This document shows positions 16,249 to 24,178 of a stretch of 41,698 nucleotides of DNA, piece after piece. Source of the stretch: Phycisphaerales bacterium (GTDB taxonomy: Bacteria; Planctomycetota; Phycisphaerae; Phycisphaerales; UBA1924). The notes below the pieces were generated by a model. It searched no databases, had not been told where the DNA came from, and was given only the letters and a program-made list of their open reading frames with translations. The stretch covers positions 1-41,698 of the forward strand of contig JAPKGU010000011.1 of assembly GCA_026647565.1 (NCBI GenBank), in the 5' to 3' direction. Position numbers and translations under genes: made by a program. Numbering within the stretch: the first letter of the stretch is position 1; every line of letters begins with the position of its first letter.

Positions 16249-17490
16249 ATGACCCTCAAGTTCCCCATCTACCTCGACCACGCCGCGACCACCCCATGCG
16301 ATCCGCGCGTTGTCGAAGCGATGCTCCCCTACTTCACCGAGAAGTTCGGAAACCCCGGCAGCCGCAACCACCAGTTCGGATGGCAGGCGGAAGAGGCCGT
16401 CGACACCGCTCGCCATCAGGTCGCCTCGCTGATCGGCGCCGACGAGAAAGAGATCATCTTCACGTCTGGCTCCACCGAGTCCAACAACATCGCCATCAAG
16501 GGCGCGGCATACATGTACGAGCGCGCCCCCGCCGGCGCCGGCAAGCCCCGGGGCCACATCATCACCGCGATCCACGAGCACAAGGCCGTTCTCGACCCCT
16601 GCAAGCGCCTCCAGAAAGAGGGCTTCGACGTCACATTCCTCGAGCCGGGCGCCGACGGCCTCATCACCGCCGACATGATCCGGTCTGCGCTCCGTGACGA
16701 CACCATCCTCGTCACCATCATGTGGGCCAACAACGAGATCGGCACCATCAACGAGATCCGACAGATCGGCGCTCTCTGTCATGAACACGAGATCATCTTC
16801 CACACCGACGCCACCCAATGGGTCGGAAAGATGCCGACCGACGTCAACCGTGACAACGTCGATCTGCTCTCCATGAGCGGGCACAAGCTCTATGGTCCCA
16901 AGGGCGTCGGCGCCCTCTACGTCCGGCGTCGCAAGCCCCGCGTCCGACTCCAGTCCCTCGTCGACGGTGGTGGCCAGGAGCGCGGCTTCCGCTCCGGCAC
17001 GCTCAACGTCACCGGAATCGTCGGCCTCGGAAAGGCCGCCGAGATCGCCCTCGCCGAGATGGAATCAGAAGGCCGCCGCCTCCTCGCGCTCCGCACGAAG
17101 CTTGAGAACACGGTCGCCGGCGCGCTCGACGTCGTCCAGGTCAACGGCCATCGCGAGAAGCGCCTCCCCCACATCACCAACATCTCCTTCGGCTTCGTCG
17201 AGGGCGAGAGTCTCATGATGGCCGTCAAGGAGATCGCCTGCTCCTCCGGCTCCGCCTGCACGAGCGCCTCCCTCGAACCCTCCTACGTCCTCAAGGCCCT
17301 CGGCGTCGGCGACGAACTCGCGCACTCCTCCCTCCGCCTGTCGCTCGGCCGCTGGACCACGCCCGAGCAGACCGACTACGCCGCCGAGGCAATCATCAAG
17401 TCCGTCCGCAAGCTCCGCGAACTCTCACCGCTCTACGACATGCACAAGGAAGGCATCGACCTCTCAAAGGTCGAGTGGGCACATCACTGA
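16249..17490 (+). CDS. iscS: Cysteine desulfurase
   Basis: IscS is a pyridoxal-phosphate enzyme that takes sulfur from cysteine and passes it to the scaffold IscU. The 413-residue protein opens with [20 protein letters not shown]. The PLP lysine is Lys213 in [19 protein letters not shown], and the catalytic cysteine is Cys337 in [20 protein letters not shown], on the loop form typical of IscS/NifS and not SufS. The C-terminal [12 protein letters not shown] is standard. The upstream leader carries a Fur/PerR-like palindrome. It is followed by iscU after 41 bases. It probably serves both Fe-S assembly and tRNA thiolation. Confidence 0.97.
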   Translation: MTLKFPIYLDHAATTPCDPRVVEAMLPYFTEKFGNPGSRNHQFGWQAEEAVDTARHQVASLIGADEKEIIFTSGSTESNNIAIKGAAYMYERAPAGAGKPRGHIITAIHEHKAVLDPCKRLQKEGFDVTFLEPGADGLITADMIRSALRDDTILVTIMWANNEIGTINEIRQIGALCHEHEIIFHTDATQWVGKMPTDVNRDNVDLLSMSGHKLYGPKGVGALYVRRRKPRVRLQSLVDGGGQERGFRSGTLNVTGIVGLGKAAEIALAEMESEGRRLLALRTKLENTVAGALDVVQVNGHREKRLPHITNISFGFVEGESLMMAVKEIACSSGSACTSASLEPSYVLKALGVGDELAHSSLRLSLGRWTTPEQTDYAAEAIIKSVRKLRELSPLYDMHKEGIDLSKVEWAHH

Positions 17491-17531
17491 TCGCGCACAC
17501 AGCACACAAACGCCGCAAGGCGAGGTGAACC

Positions 17532-17963
17532 ATGGCATACGGCGAGAAGATCATCGACCACTACGAGAAGCCCCGAAACGTCGGCAACTTCGGCACCACC
17601 GCCGAAGTCAGGAAGCGCAGCGACGTCGGCGTCGGCCTCGTCGGCGCGCCCGAGTGCGGCGACGTCATGCAGCTCCAGATCAAGGTCAACCAGAGCACCG
17701 GCGTCATCGAGGACGCCAGGTTCAAGTGCTTCGGCTGCGGCTCCGCGATCGCCTCCTCCTCCCTCGCCACCGAGTGGCTCAAGGGACGCACCCTCGATGA
17801 GGGCCTCGCGATCAAGAACACCGAGATCGTCGAGGAACTCTCTCTTCCCCCCGTCAAGATCCACTGCTCCGTCCTCGCCGAAGACGCGATCCGCGCCGCC
17901 ATCGCCGACTACAAGCAGAAGAACGGCATCGCTTCCGCCCCGGAGAAGGCCGGCGCCCACTAA
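17532..17963 (+). CDS. iscU: Iron-sulfur cluster scaffold protein
   Basis: IscU builds [2Fe-2S] clusters with sulfur from IscS. The 143-residue protein has all cluster ligands: Cys42 and Asp44 in PECGD, Cys66 in FKCFGCGSAIASSS, and His111/Cys112 in KIHCSVLAEDAI. The LPPVK sequence at 105-109 is the site bound by the HscA chaperone in other bacteria, although no hscA or hscB gene is in this window. GAGGTG at 17522-17527 lies just upstream of the ATG. The gene sits between iscS and the A-type carrier gene. A short C-terminal tail ends in PEKAGAH. Confidence 0.97.
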   Translation: MAYGEKIIDHYEKPRNVGNFGTTAEVRKRSDVGVGLVGAPECGDVMQLQIKVNQSTGVIEDARFKCFGCGSAIASSSLATEWLKGRTLDEGLAIKNTEIVEELSLPPVKIHCSVLAEDAIRAAIADYKQKNGIASAPEKAGAH

Positions 17964-18030
17964 CGCCCCCGGCGAGTTCCCGGACCCGCAATCGCTGTGA
18001 TGTTCGCCTCCTCAAGGCATCAAAGACCCT

Positions 18031-18056
18031 GAGGCCGACGAATCGACCGGGGCCTC
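18031..18056 (+). other. Inverted repeat between iscU and the A-type carrier gene
   Basis: GAGGCC and GGCCTC form perfect 6-base arms around a 14-base loop, 68 bases after iscU. There is no T tract, so it is more likely an mRNA processing or stability element than a terminator. Confidence 0.3.
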
Positions 18057-18117
18057 GCATATAGTGACCCAGCCAGAGACGGCATCGAAGCCCTCAGCAG
18101 AACGGAGCGCCAAAGCC

Positions 18118-18498
18118 ATGGCAGGTTCGACAACCCTCCCCCAGTCCAGCAACGACGCGCAGGTTCAGGGCGTCATCCTCACCGAGACCGCCGCCCGAGA
18201 GATCAAGACCATCGTCCAGCAGCAGGAGCTCGACGCCGAGAAGGTCCGCCTCCGCGTCGGCGTCAAGGGCGGCGGCTGCTCCGGCTTCTCCTACGTGCTC
18301 GACCTCACCGAGACCCAGAAGGAGACCGACGAGGTCTTCGAGCAGCACGGCGTCAAAATCATCTGCGACCCCAAGAGTCTTCTGTACTTGAACGGCACCA
18401 CCGTTGATTTCAAGGACGAGATCATGGGCCGCGGCTTTGTCTTCACCAACCCCAACGCCACCACCTCCTGCGGCTGCGGGTCCAGCTTCGCCGTCTGA
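18118..18498 (+). CDS. A-type iron-sulfur carrier protein (IscA/ErpA family)
   Basis: The 126-residue protein carries the three conserved cysteines of A-type carriers: Cys54 in GGGCSGFSY and Cys118/Cys120 in CGCGSSFAV. These proteins receive clusters from IscU and pass them to target apoproteins. I chose the ATG at 18118, which has GGAG 10 bases upstream; a GTG at 18064 would add 18 residues without recognisable similarity. It completes a minimal iscS-iscU-iscA unit without iscR, hscBA or fdx. Whether it acts as IscA, ErpA or SufA cannot be decided from sequence alone. Confidence 0.94.
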   Translation: MAGSTTLPQSSNDAQVQGVILTETAAREIKTIVQQQELDAEKVRLRVGVKGGGCSGFSYVLDLTETQKETDEVFEQHGVKIICDPKSLLYLNGTTVDFKDEIMGRGFVFTNPNATTSCGCGSSFAV

Positions 18499-18530
18499 TC
18501 GTCAACCCGTGCCGGTTCCGGCGCTGGAAT

Positions 18531-18545
18531 CCCCTTGTAAAGGGG
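18531..18545 (+). other. Short perfect hairpin overlapping the ACT-gene promoter
   Basis: CCCCTT and AAGGGG form a 6-base stem around GTA, 32 bases after the A-type carrier stop. It lacks a T tract. Because it overlaps the candidate -35 element of the next gene, it may be an operator as well as a weak terminator. Confidence 0.35.
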
Positions 18546-18562
18546 CCTCCGTCCTGTTATCC
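18535..18562 (+). promoter_or_regulatory. Candidate promoter of the ACT-domain gene
   Basis: TTGTAA (18535-18540) and TTATCC (18557-18562) are 16 bases apart, the same layout as upstream of the secretin gene. A leader of about 135 bases follows. It contains a TCGCCCC/GGGGCGA pair (18585-18591 with 18612-18618) enclosing a CCCAC/GTGGG hairpin, and a GCCTGC/GCAGGC hairpin at 18657-18673. Confidence 0.35.
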
Positions 18563-18704
18563 TCCTTGGAGTTCGGGTGAGTCCTCGCCCCACCTTCGTG
18601 GGCATCTGTTCGGGGCGAACCTTGGGACCTACCTTGAAACAATGCTCAACGGCCGCGCCTGCACGACGCAGGCCGGACGGATCGAGTCGGTCGAGAGGAC
18701 GCGT

Positions 18705-19187
18705 ATGAGCCAGGCATCCATGCCTGCCGAGACGACGATCGGCTACGCCCCGCCGCGTGTGACGCAGTTCAGCATCTTCCTGGACAACCGGGTCGGTCGC
18801 CTCTTCGACCTCGTGCGGGCCTTCGACGGCACCTCAGGCTGCGCGATCTGCGCTCTCTCCGTCGCCGAGGCCAGCGACCACGCCGTCATCCGTCTGATCA
18901 CCAGCAACTCGAAGGCCGCACGCCAGATCCTCAAGCAGTCGAACGCCACCTTCTCCGAGCGCGACGTGCTCGTCGTCGAGCTCTCCCGGGGCCACACGAT
19001 CTCCAGTCTCTGCCTCTCGCTCCTGGGCGCGGAGATCAACATCCACTTCGCCTACGCCCTCATGCTCCGCCCCAACGGCACTCCCACCATCGCCCTCTCC
19101 GTGGACGACACGGACCTCGCGGGACAGGTCCTCCGCCGCAAGGAGTTCCGGCTCTTCGGCGAGGCCGACATCAGCGATCCGCACTAA
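18705..19187 (+). CDS. ACT-domain protein, probable amino-acid-sensing regulator
   Basis: The 160-residue protein consists of two ACT-like modules. The first begins TQFSIFLDNRVGRLFDLVRA and contains CALSVAEASDHAVIRLITSN; the second has VLVVELSRGHTISSLCLSLL with IHFAYALMLRPNGTPTIALS. ACT domains bind small ligands, mostly amino acids, and control enzymes or regulators. No enzyme domain is present, so it may act through a partner. The ATG at 18705 has AGAGG 6 bases upstream; an upstream in-frame ATG at 18642 lacks a ribosome site and its sequence forms RNA hairpins. It converges on trxB. Confidence 0.85.
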   Translation: MSQASMPAETTIGYAPPRVTQFSIFLDNRVGRLFDLVRAFDGTSGCAICALSVAEASDHAVIRLITSNSKAARQILKQSNATFSERDVLVVELSRGHTISSLCLSLLGAEINIHFAYALMLRPNGTPTIALSVDDTDLAGQVLRRKEFRLFGEADISDPH

Positions 19188-19210
19188 CCCGTTCAAGCGG
19201 GGCACGCCGC

Positions 19211-20194
19211 TCAGTGCACGCCCGTCGCCGCGAGCCAGCGTTCGGCATCCAGCGCCGCCTGGCACCCCATCCCCGCCGCTGTGACCGCCTGGCGATAGGT
19301 GCTGTCCGCCACGTCCCCGCCCGCGAAGACGCCCTCGATGTTCGTCTTGCTGCTCCGCGTCCGGAGCGCGACATACCCGGCATCATCAAGCTCGATGCCA
19401 GAGCCCTTCAGGAACCTCGTCGCGGGCGTGTGCCCGATCGCGACAAAGAGACCCTTGACGTCCAGCGTCGACTCCTCGCCCGTAACCGTGTCCTTCAGCC
19501 GCACGCCGCTGATCTTGTCCTGACCCAGCACGTCCACCACGACCTTGTTCCAGAGCACCTTGGCGTTCGGGCGGCTCAGGAACCGCTCCTGCATGATCTT
19601 GCTCGCTCGGAACGAGTCCCGCCGGTGGATGACGTACACCGTGCTCGCAAACTTCGTCAGGTACGACGCCTCCTCCATCGCCGTGTCGCCGCCCCCCACC
19701 ACCGCAAGCGGCTGGTTGCGGAACACCGGCAACGCCCCGTCGCACACGGCGCACGCCGACACGCCCCCGCCCATCGTCGCCAGGCGCATCTCGTTCGGCA
19801 GCCCGATCCAGTTCGCCGTCGCGCCAGTGGCGATGATCACCGCATGCGCTCGCACGATCCCGTTGGACTGCGTGTGAAGCTCGAACGGCCTCTTCGAGAA
19901 GTCGCAACGCACCACGTCGTCGCCCATGATCCGCGTGCCGAACCGCTCGGCCTGGGCCTGAAACTTCCCCATCATCTCCGGGCCCATCACCCCGTGCTCG
20001 AAACCGGGGTAGTTCTCGACCTCCGTCGTCAGCATCAGCTGCCCACCCGGCAGCACAGGCCCCGGATCCTGTTTCGGCACGCCGACAATCGACAGGGGCG
20101 AAAGGTTCGCACGCGCCGCATAGATCGCCGCGGTCCATCCCGCCGGACCCGAGCCGATGATCACAAGCTTCTCAACGCCGGTGGTGGATGCCAA
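19211..20194 (-). CDS. trxB: Thioredoxin reductase
   Basis: TrxB uses NADPH and FAD to reduce thioredoxin. The 327-residue protein has the FAD fingerprint LVIIGSGPAGWTAAIYAARA, the redox pair Cys148/Cys151 in ACAVCDGALP, the NADPH loop AVVGGGDTAMEEASYLTKFA and the FAD-binding FAGGDVADSTYRQAVTAAGM. The start codon is TTG at 20194: reading leftward, GAGGAGGA lies 7 bases before it, the strongest ribosome site in the window, and the FAD motif then begins at residue 10 as usual. It is separated from the next leftward gene by 86 bases. Confidence 0.96.
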   Translation of the reverse strand: MASTTGVEKLVIIGSGPAGWTAAIYAARANLSPLSIVGVPKQDPGPVLPGGQLMLTTEVENYPGFEHGVMGPEMMGKFQAQAERFGTRIMGDDVVRCDFSKRPFELHTQSNGIVRAHAVIIATGATANWIGLPNEMRLATMGGGVSACAVCDGALPVFRNQPLAVVGGGDTAMEEASYLTKFASTVYVIHRRDSFRASKIMQERFLSRPNAKVLWNKVVVDVLGQDKISGVRLKDTVTGEESTLDVKGLFVAIGHTPATRFLKGSGIELDDAGYVALRTRSSKTNIEGVFAGGDVADSTYRQAVTAAGMGCQAALDAERWLAATGVH

Positions 20195-20280
20195 CGCCGA
20201 TCCTCCTCACGCCACGCCCGCTCACGGTCGACCGTGGTGCGCACAGGGCCGTTCTCTTCGATGCCGCGAGTTCGCCGCCG

Positions 20281-21873
20281 TCACTTCAGCTGACCGGACT
20301 CGACCAGGTGCTGACGCTGGAGCGAGAGCACCGGCGGCCAGATCAGGTAGTCCGCATTCGCCACGTTGCTCGACGAGTTCTGGATCCGCCGCGCCCAGTC
20401 CTTGCCGCCGTTCCCGCCCACCGAGTACAGCACGCACTGATCCTCGCCGATCCGACGCGAGAAGTTGCTCTCGGGCGTCACGATGCTCATCTCGTGCGGC
20501 CGAGGATCCTCGCGCTCCCCGAACTGCGACTTGGTGTCGCGGATCGGCACAAAGTACTCCAGCGGCGGCTTCGCCCCCCGCTCTCGCCTCGGATTGAAAG
20601 GATCCGCCTCGAGCTGCGCGATCCAGATCGGACGCACCGACGCGAGCGTCGGAGGCCACTGCCCGCCGTCCAGCTTCGCGCAGTACAACGCCAGCGCATG
20701 CCGCGTGCCGACCGCCTCCGCCCAGACCACCTGCCGCAAATCGAACAGCTCCCCGAGATCGGCCACGACCTCGCGCACCGCGCTCGCGTTCGACCCCAGC
20801 TTGCCGTACTCAAACGCCTGCGACATCCGCGGGTCGAACCACTCCAGCGTCCAGCGGCTCGTCCAATCGTTGCCAACCCGGCTCAGCGTCTCCTTGATGT
20901 CAAACCAGTTCTGCTGACGATCGGCGATCGCGTCCCACTTGGCCGCCTCCCCGAGCAGCCGCAGAGGCCGATTCGAGCTCTTGAGCCGGGCGAGCGTCTG
21001 GCCGAACGTCGCCTTGTTCACGCCGTTCCGCTCGACGTAGACCCGTGCGATCACCTGCTCGGCCGCGATCAGGTCCGCGCCCGGCAGCGTCAGGCGTGAA
21101 AGCCCGATGAACTTCTTCTCATCCAGGCGATCGATCACCGCCTTCAGTCGGTCGGCCGACAGCTGCGCCGAGCCGCGCGAATCCTCGTACGCGATGTCGC
21201 GGATGCGCTCGAGCGAGACCAGCATGATCCCCAATCCAAACCGCATCTCATGCGCAAACTCCCGGTCCGCCAGCTGCCGTCCGACGAAAGTCCAGTCCAC
21301 CAGCAGATCGATCGCGTCCGCCGGCTTCCCCGCCGCCGCCAGTCGCGTCGCCTCGACTTGCACCAGAACGCTCGCCCGCTGGAGCGCCTCGCCCCAGAGA
21401 AACTTCTTGGCCGCCAGCAACGGCGGATCTCCAAGCTCTGTGTACATCTTGTCCCGGATCTGCGCGACCGGAACCCCCTGCGTCCCGTAGTTCTGCCCAA
21501 AGCCGAACGCGACGCGATAGTCCTCTTCCTGCGTGACCTGGTGGATCGCCTTCAGCAGCGCCTGCTGGCTCTCGCCGAGCGCCCATGCCTCCGCCTCGCT
21601 CCATTGCGACGAACCCGCCGGCAGCAGACGCGCCCGACCCGCTGCCTCAAGAAACTTCGGCGGAGCTTCCACCTTCGCCAGCAGCGGCAGCAAGATCGTG
21701 TCCGATCGCAGCTCCGCGCGGATCGCCTTGTACGGCTCGTTCGCCCGGTCCACGAACTCGTCCGCCGACGCAGCGCCGACGCCGCCCGCCGCAACAGCCG
21801 CGCACAGCGCCGCACGCACGCCGAGGCCTGAAATCGCTCGAATCACACGCCCTGTTCTGGTTCGGATTGGCAT
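20281..21873 (-). CDS. Large secreted protein of unknown function
   Basis: The 530-residue protein starts with a signal sequence (MPIRTRTGRVIRAISGLGVR, then an alanine-rich core ending near ASADE). The body is mostly helical, with stretches such as LAAAGKPADAIDLLVDWTFV and DIAYEDSRGSAQLSADRLKA. The last 110 residues contain IAQLEADPFNP, PLEYFVPIRDT and QCVLYSVGGNGGKDWARRI, a tail that resembles the C-termini of pseudopilin-like planctomycete proteins. I do not recognise a named family. The ATG at 21873 was preferred over one at 21984 because it directly precedes the signal peptide and because a sigma-gene terminator lies between. Confidence 0.75.
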   Translation of the reverse strand: MPIRTRTGRVIRAISGLGVRAALCAAVAAGGVGAASADEFVDRANEPYKAIRAELRSDTILLPLLAKVEAPPKFLEAAGRARLLPAGSSQWSEAEAWALGESQQALLKAIHQVTQEEDYRVAFGFGQNYGTQGVPVAQIRDKMYTELGDPPLLAAKKFLWGEALQRASVLVQVEATRLAAAGKPADAIDLLVDWTFVGRQLADREFAHEMRFGLGIMLVSLERIRDIAYEDSRGSAQLSADRLKAVIDRLDEKKFIGLSRLTLPGADLIAAEQVIARVYVERNGVNKATFGQTLARLKSSNRPLRLLGEAAKWDAIADRQQNWFDIKETLSRVGNDWTSRWTLEWFDPRMSQAFEYGKLGSNASAVREVVADLGELFDLRQVVWAEAVGTRHALALYCAKLDGGQWPPTLASVRPIWIAQLEADPFNPRRERGAKPPLEYFVPIRDTKSQFGEREDPRPHEMSIVTPESNFSRRIGEDQCVLYSVGGNGGKDWARRIQNSSSNVANADYLIWPPVLSLQRQHLVESGQLK

Positions 21874-21932
21874 AGCCGCGGATCGTAGCACGAGGCCCCG
21901 GCACCCGCACGTTCGCAACACCCGCTCGACCG

Positions 21933-21967
21933 TGAAACAAAGCGGGCACGCTCTGTGGCGTGCCCGC
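21933..21967 (-). terminator. Rho-independent terminator of the sigma factor gene
   Basis: A perfect 10-base-pair stem (GCGGGCACGC / GCGTGCCCGC) with a 6-base loop is followed on the minus strand by a T-rich tail (TTTGTTTC). It lies about 45 bases beyond the sigma factor stop. Confidence 0.85.
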
Positions 21968-22011
21968 GACCATTCAGTATTCATCCAACGATCTCGGCGA
22001 AACGATCCGAC

Positions 22012-22980
22012 TCAGCCGACCGTCTGGCGGCTGGATCCCGGCTGACGCTCGCTCGTCCGCGCCGGCGACTCCTCCTCGTCCCGTCCGGGCGTGACCTCGG
22101 TCGCGCCCCGGAAAAACCGGCTCGGCCGATCGTCCGTCAACTGCTGGTTCAGGCGGGTCAGCGCCTCGTCCACAATCTGGCGGACACGCTCGCGGCTGAT
22201 CCCGACTTCCTCGGCGATCTGCTTCAGCGTCAGCGGCTCCTGGCCGTCCAGGCCGAAACGAAGCCGCAGAATCACGGCCTCGCGCTCGTCGATGGCCTCG
22301 AGCAGGCGACGCAGCACGCCAAGCTCATCGCCACGGAGGACGTTGTCGTCGGGCGTGTTCACGCGCGTGTCGGCAACCACGTCGGCGAGCGAGATCATCT
22401 CGCCGTCGCGCCCCTGCGGCTCGCGAACCGTCGAGTTCAGAGCCTTGACCGCCCGCTTGATGATCTTCACCTTCTTCAGCGGAAGGTTCATCGCATCCGC
22501 GAGCTGCTGGACCGTCGGCGTGTAGCCGAGCTCGGCCTCCAGCTTCCGCTGCGCCACCTTCCACTTCGCGATCAACTCAACCATGTACGCGGGCACATGG
22601 ATCTGCTGCGTCGCGTTGATCAGCGCTCGCTTGATCGCCTGCTTGATCCACCAGGAAGCGTACGTGCTGAACCTCGCGCCCTGAGCCGGATCGAAGCCCT
22701 CAACCGCCCGGAGAAGGCCGATGTTGCCCTCCTCGATCAGATCGGGGAGCGGCAGGCCGCGGTTCATGTAGTTCTTCGAGATGGAAACCACCAGGCGAAG
22801 ATTCGCCCGAACCATGCGCTCGCGTGCGTGCGCGCAGTTCTCGTTGATGATCGCCCATCCGAGTTCACGCTCTTCCTCGGCGGTCAGCAGCGGAACCTCG
22901 TGGATGCTCTTCAAGTAGAGCTGGAGGTCAGACTGCAACTCCCGCCGGGCAAAGCCCGACAGATCACTCTTACCGCTCAC
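22012..22980 (-). CDS. Primary-type sigma-70 factor (RpoD/SigA-like, short form)
   Basis: The 322-residue protein contains regions 1.2 (LQLYLKSIHEVPLLTAEEER), 2 (ARERMVRANLRLVVSISKNY, DLIEEGNIGLLRAVEGFDP, RFSTYASWWIKQAIKRAL), 3 and 4 (REAVILRLRFGLDGQEPLTL, GISRERVRQIVDEALTRL). Region 1.1 and the nonconserved insert of large RpoD proteins are missing. A hydrophilic tail of about 40 residues follows region 4.2. It recognises -10/-35 promoters in relatives. The GTG start at 22980 has AAGGTGGG about 7 bases upstream. It is either the housekeeping factor or a group 2 paralogue; its shortness leans towards a group 2 type, which is not certain. Confidence 0.93.
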   Translation of the reverse strand: MSGKSDLSGFARRELQSDLQLYLKSIHEVPLLTAEEERELGWAIINENCAHARERMVRANLRLVVSISKNYMNRGLPLPDLIEEGNIGLLRAVEGFDPAQGARFSTYASWWIKQAIKRALINATQQIHVPAYMVELIAKWKVAQRKLEAELGYTPTVQQLADAMNLPLKKVKIIKRAVKALNSTVREPQGRDGEMISLADVVADTRVNTPDDNVLRGDELGVLRRLLEAIDEREAVILRLRFGLDGQEPLTLKQIAEEVGISRERVRQIVDEALTRLNQQLTDDRPSRFFRGATEVTPGRDEEESPARTSERQPGSSRQTVG

Positions 22981-23350
22981 GTCTCATCCCACCTTCCGCG
23001 TACGACTCGACCGCGGGGCCGAGTCTCTCTCACCTTGCAACATGCCACGGATTCTCAAGAACGCCACTCACTTTCAAGATTCGCCGCAAAATTCTTCCGG
23101 TTGCATCGTCGGGGTCAAGGACTCGCTTGAAGTTTGTGGTGTCATACATGGTTATCGCCCTTCCACCCGTCCGTCTGAGCGGGTTGGGCACGGCAACATC
23201 ACCCAATCAACCCCCAAAAATCACCGCCGGAAGACCGCCAAGGGCACCACTCCCTCTACACTCCACTCCAGAGTGAGACACAGGTCGCATCCGCAGACAC
23301 CGACTCGCGCGCACAAGTTCAGGGACTTGAAGAACACCGGCTGAGCACGC
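22981..23350. other. Divergent intergenic region, no gene seen
   Basis: About 370 bases between the leftward sigma factor gene and the rightward UVR-domain gene, with lower GC than its surroundings. It holds an ACCCG/CGGGT dyad (23165-23184) and a CACTC/GAGTG dyad near 23267-23278. TTGAAG (23127-23132) and TTATCG (23152-23157) are 19 bases apart, too far for a good promoter. A 100-codon frame inside it looks spurious. Confidence 0.4.
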
Positions 23351-24151
23351 ATGAACAACGACCTGACAGAGCATCTCAAAGCATGGCCGTACGAGGCGGG
23401 CCACATCATCGCGAGGATCGTCCGCACCCAGGAAGATGAGGAAGTTCTTCAACTCCGCGTCGATCTCGGCATCCTGCAGATGAAACTCGACGGGCGTCCG
23501 GATGGAGAGCGTCCCAACGGGTTCGAGTCGTACCTTGAGTACTTCGAGGATCAGGCCGCGGCACACGCGGAATCAGAAGATCTCGGGCAGCCCGACGAAG
23601 AGCACGCCGAGTATGGACCTCCGGGCGCCCGGCACGCCCCGAGATTCCTCACGCCCGATGACTGCCGCCTCCTGCGCGACGAGGCCGTCCAGTACTACCA
23701 CCGCTACATCGCGCTCCTCGCCGTCGAGGACTTCGACCGGGTGATCAGGGACACGACCAGGAACCTTCGGTTGCTCGACTTCTGTTCCGCCCACGCCGTC
23801 GCGCCGCCCGACAGAGTTGCGCTCGAACAGTTCCGCCCGTACGTCACCATGATCCGCGCCCGGGCCGCCGCGGGGCTCGCGCTCCGCGACAATGAGCCGA
23901 GAGCCGCACTCGTCGCGATCGATGAGGGACTGGAGGCGCTCCGACGCGTCTTCGAGGACCAGCCGCCCGAGCACTACGAATCCTCCGGAGAGGTCCGCGC
24001 CCTCCGCGCGATGCGTGAGGCGCTGGTTCCTCAGCTCCCGGTCAGCCAGACCTCGGAACTGAACGCACGCCTCGCCAAGGCCATCGAGGACGAGAACTAC
24101 GAGCTCGCCGCCATACTCAGGGACGAGATCCGCCAGCTCAAGACCGAATGA
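23351..24151 (+). CDS. UVR-domain protein of unknown function
   Basis: The 266-residue protein ends with a UVR motif (LNARLAKAIEDENYELAAIL, then RDEIRQLK), a helical hairpin found in UvrB, UvrC and McsA and used for protein-protein contacts. The N-terminal two thirds are hydrophilic and include the conserved-looking VLQLRVDLGILQMKLDGRPD and YYHRYIALLAVEDFDRVIRD, followed by a TPR-like helical segment. No nuclease, helicase or zinc-finger motif is present, so it is not UvrB, UvrC or McsA. The gene starts with ATG at 23351 in an AT-rich context and converges on the antiporter gene with 27 bases between stops. Confidence 0.83.
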   Translation: MNNDLTEHLKAWPYEAGHIIARIVRTQEDEEVLQLRVDLGILQMKLDGRPDGERPNGFESYLEYFEDQAAAHAESEDLGQPDEEHAEYGPPGARHAPRFLTPDDCRLLRDEAVQYYHRYIALLAVEDFDRVIRDTTRNLRLLDFCSAHAVAPPDRVALEQFRPYVTMIRARAAAGLALRDNEPRAALVAIDEGLEALRRVFEDQPPEHYESSGEVRALRAMREALVPQLPVSQTSELNARLAKAIEDENYELAAILRDEIRQLKTE

Positions 24152-24178
24152 GACGTGCCCGCGTGCGCCGTCACACCC

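Noticed and set aside
23042-23344. A 100-codon frame in the sigma/UVR intergenic region
   Set aside because: It has no ribosome site, low-complexity basic composition and no third-position GC bias, so I treat it as chance.
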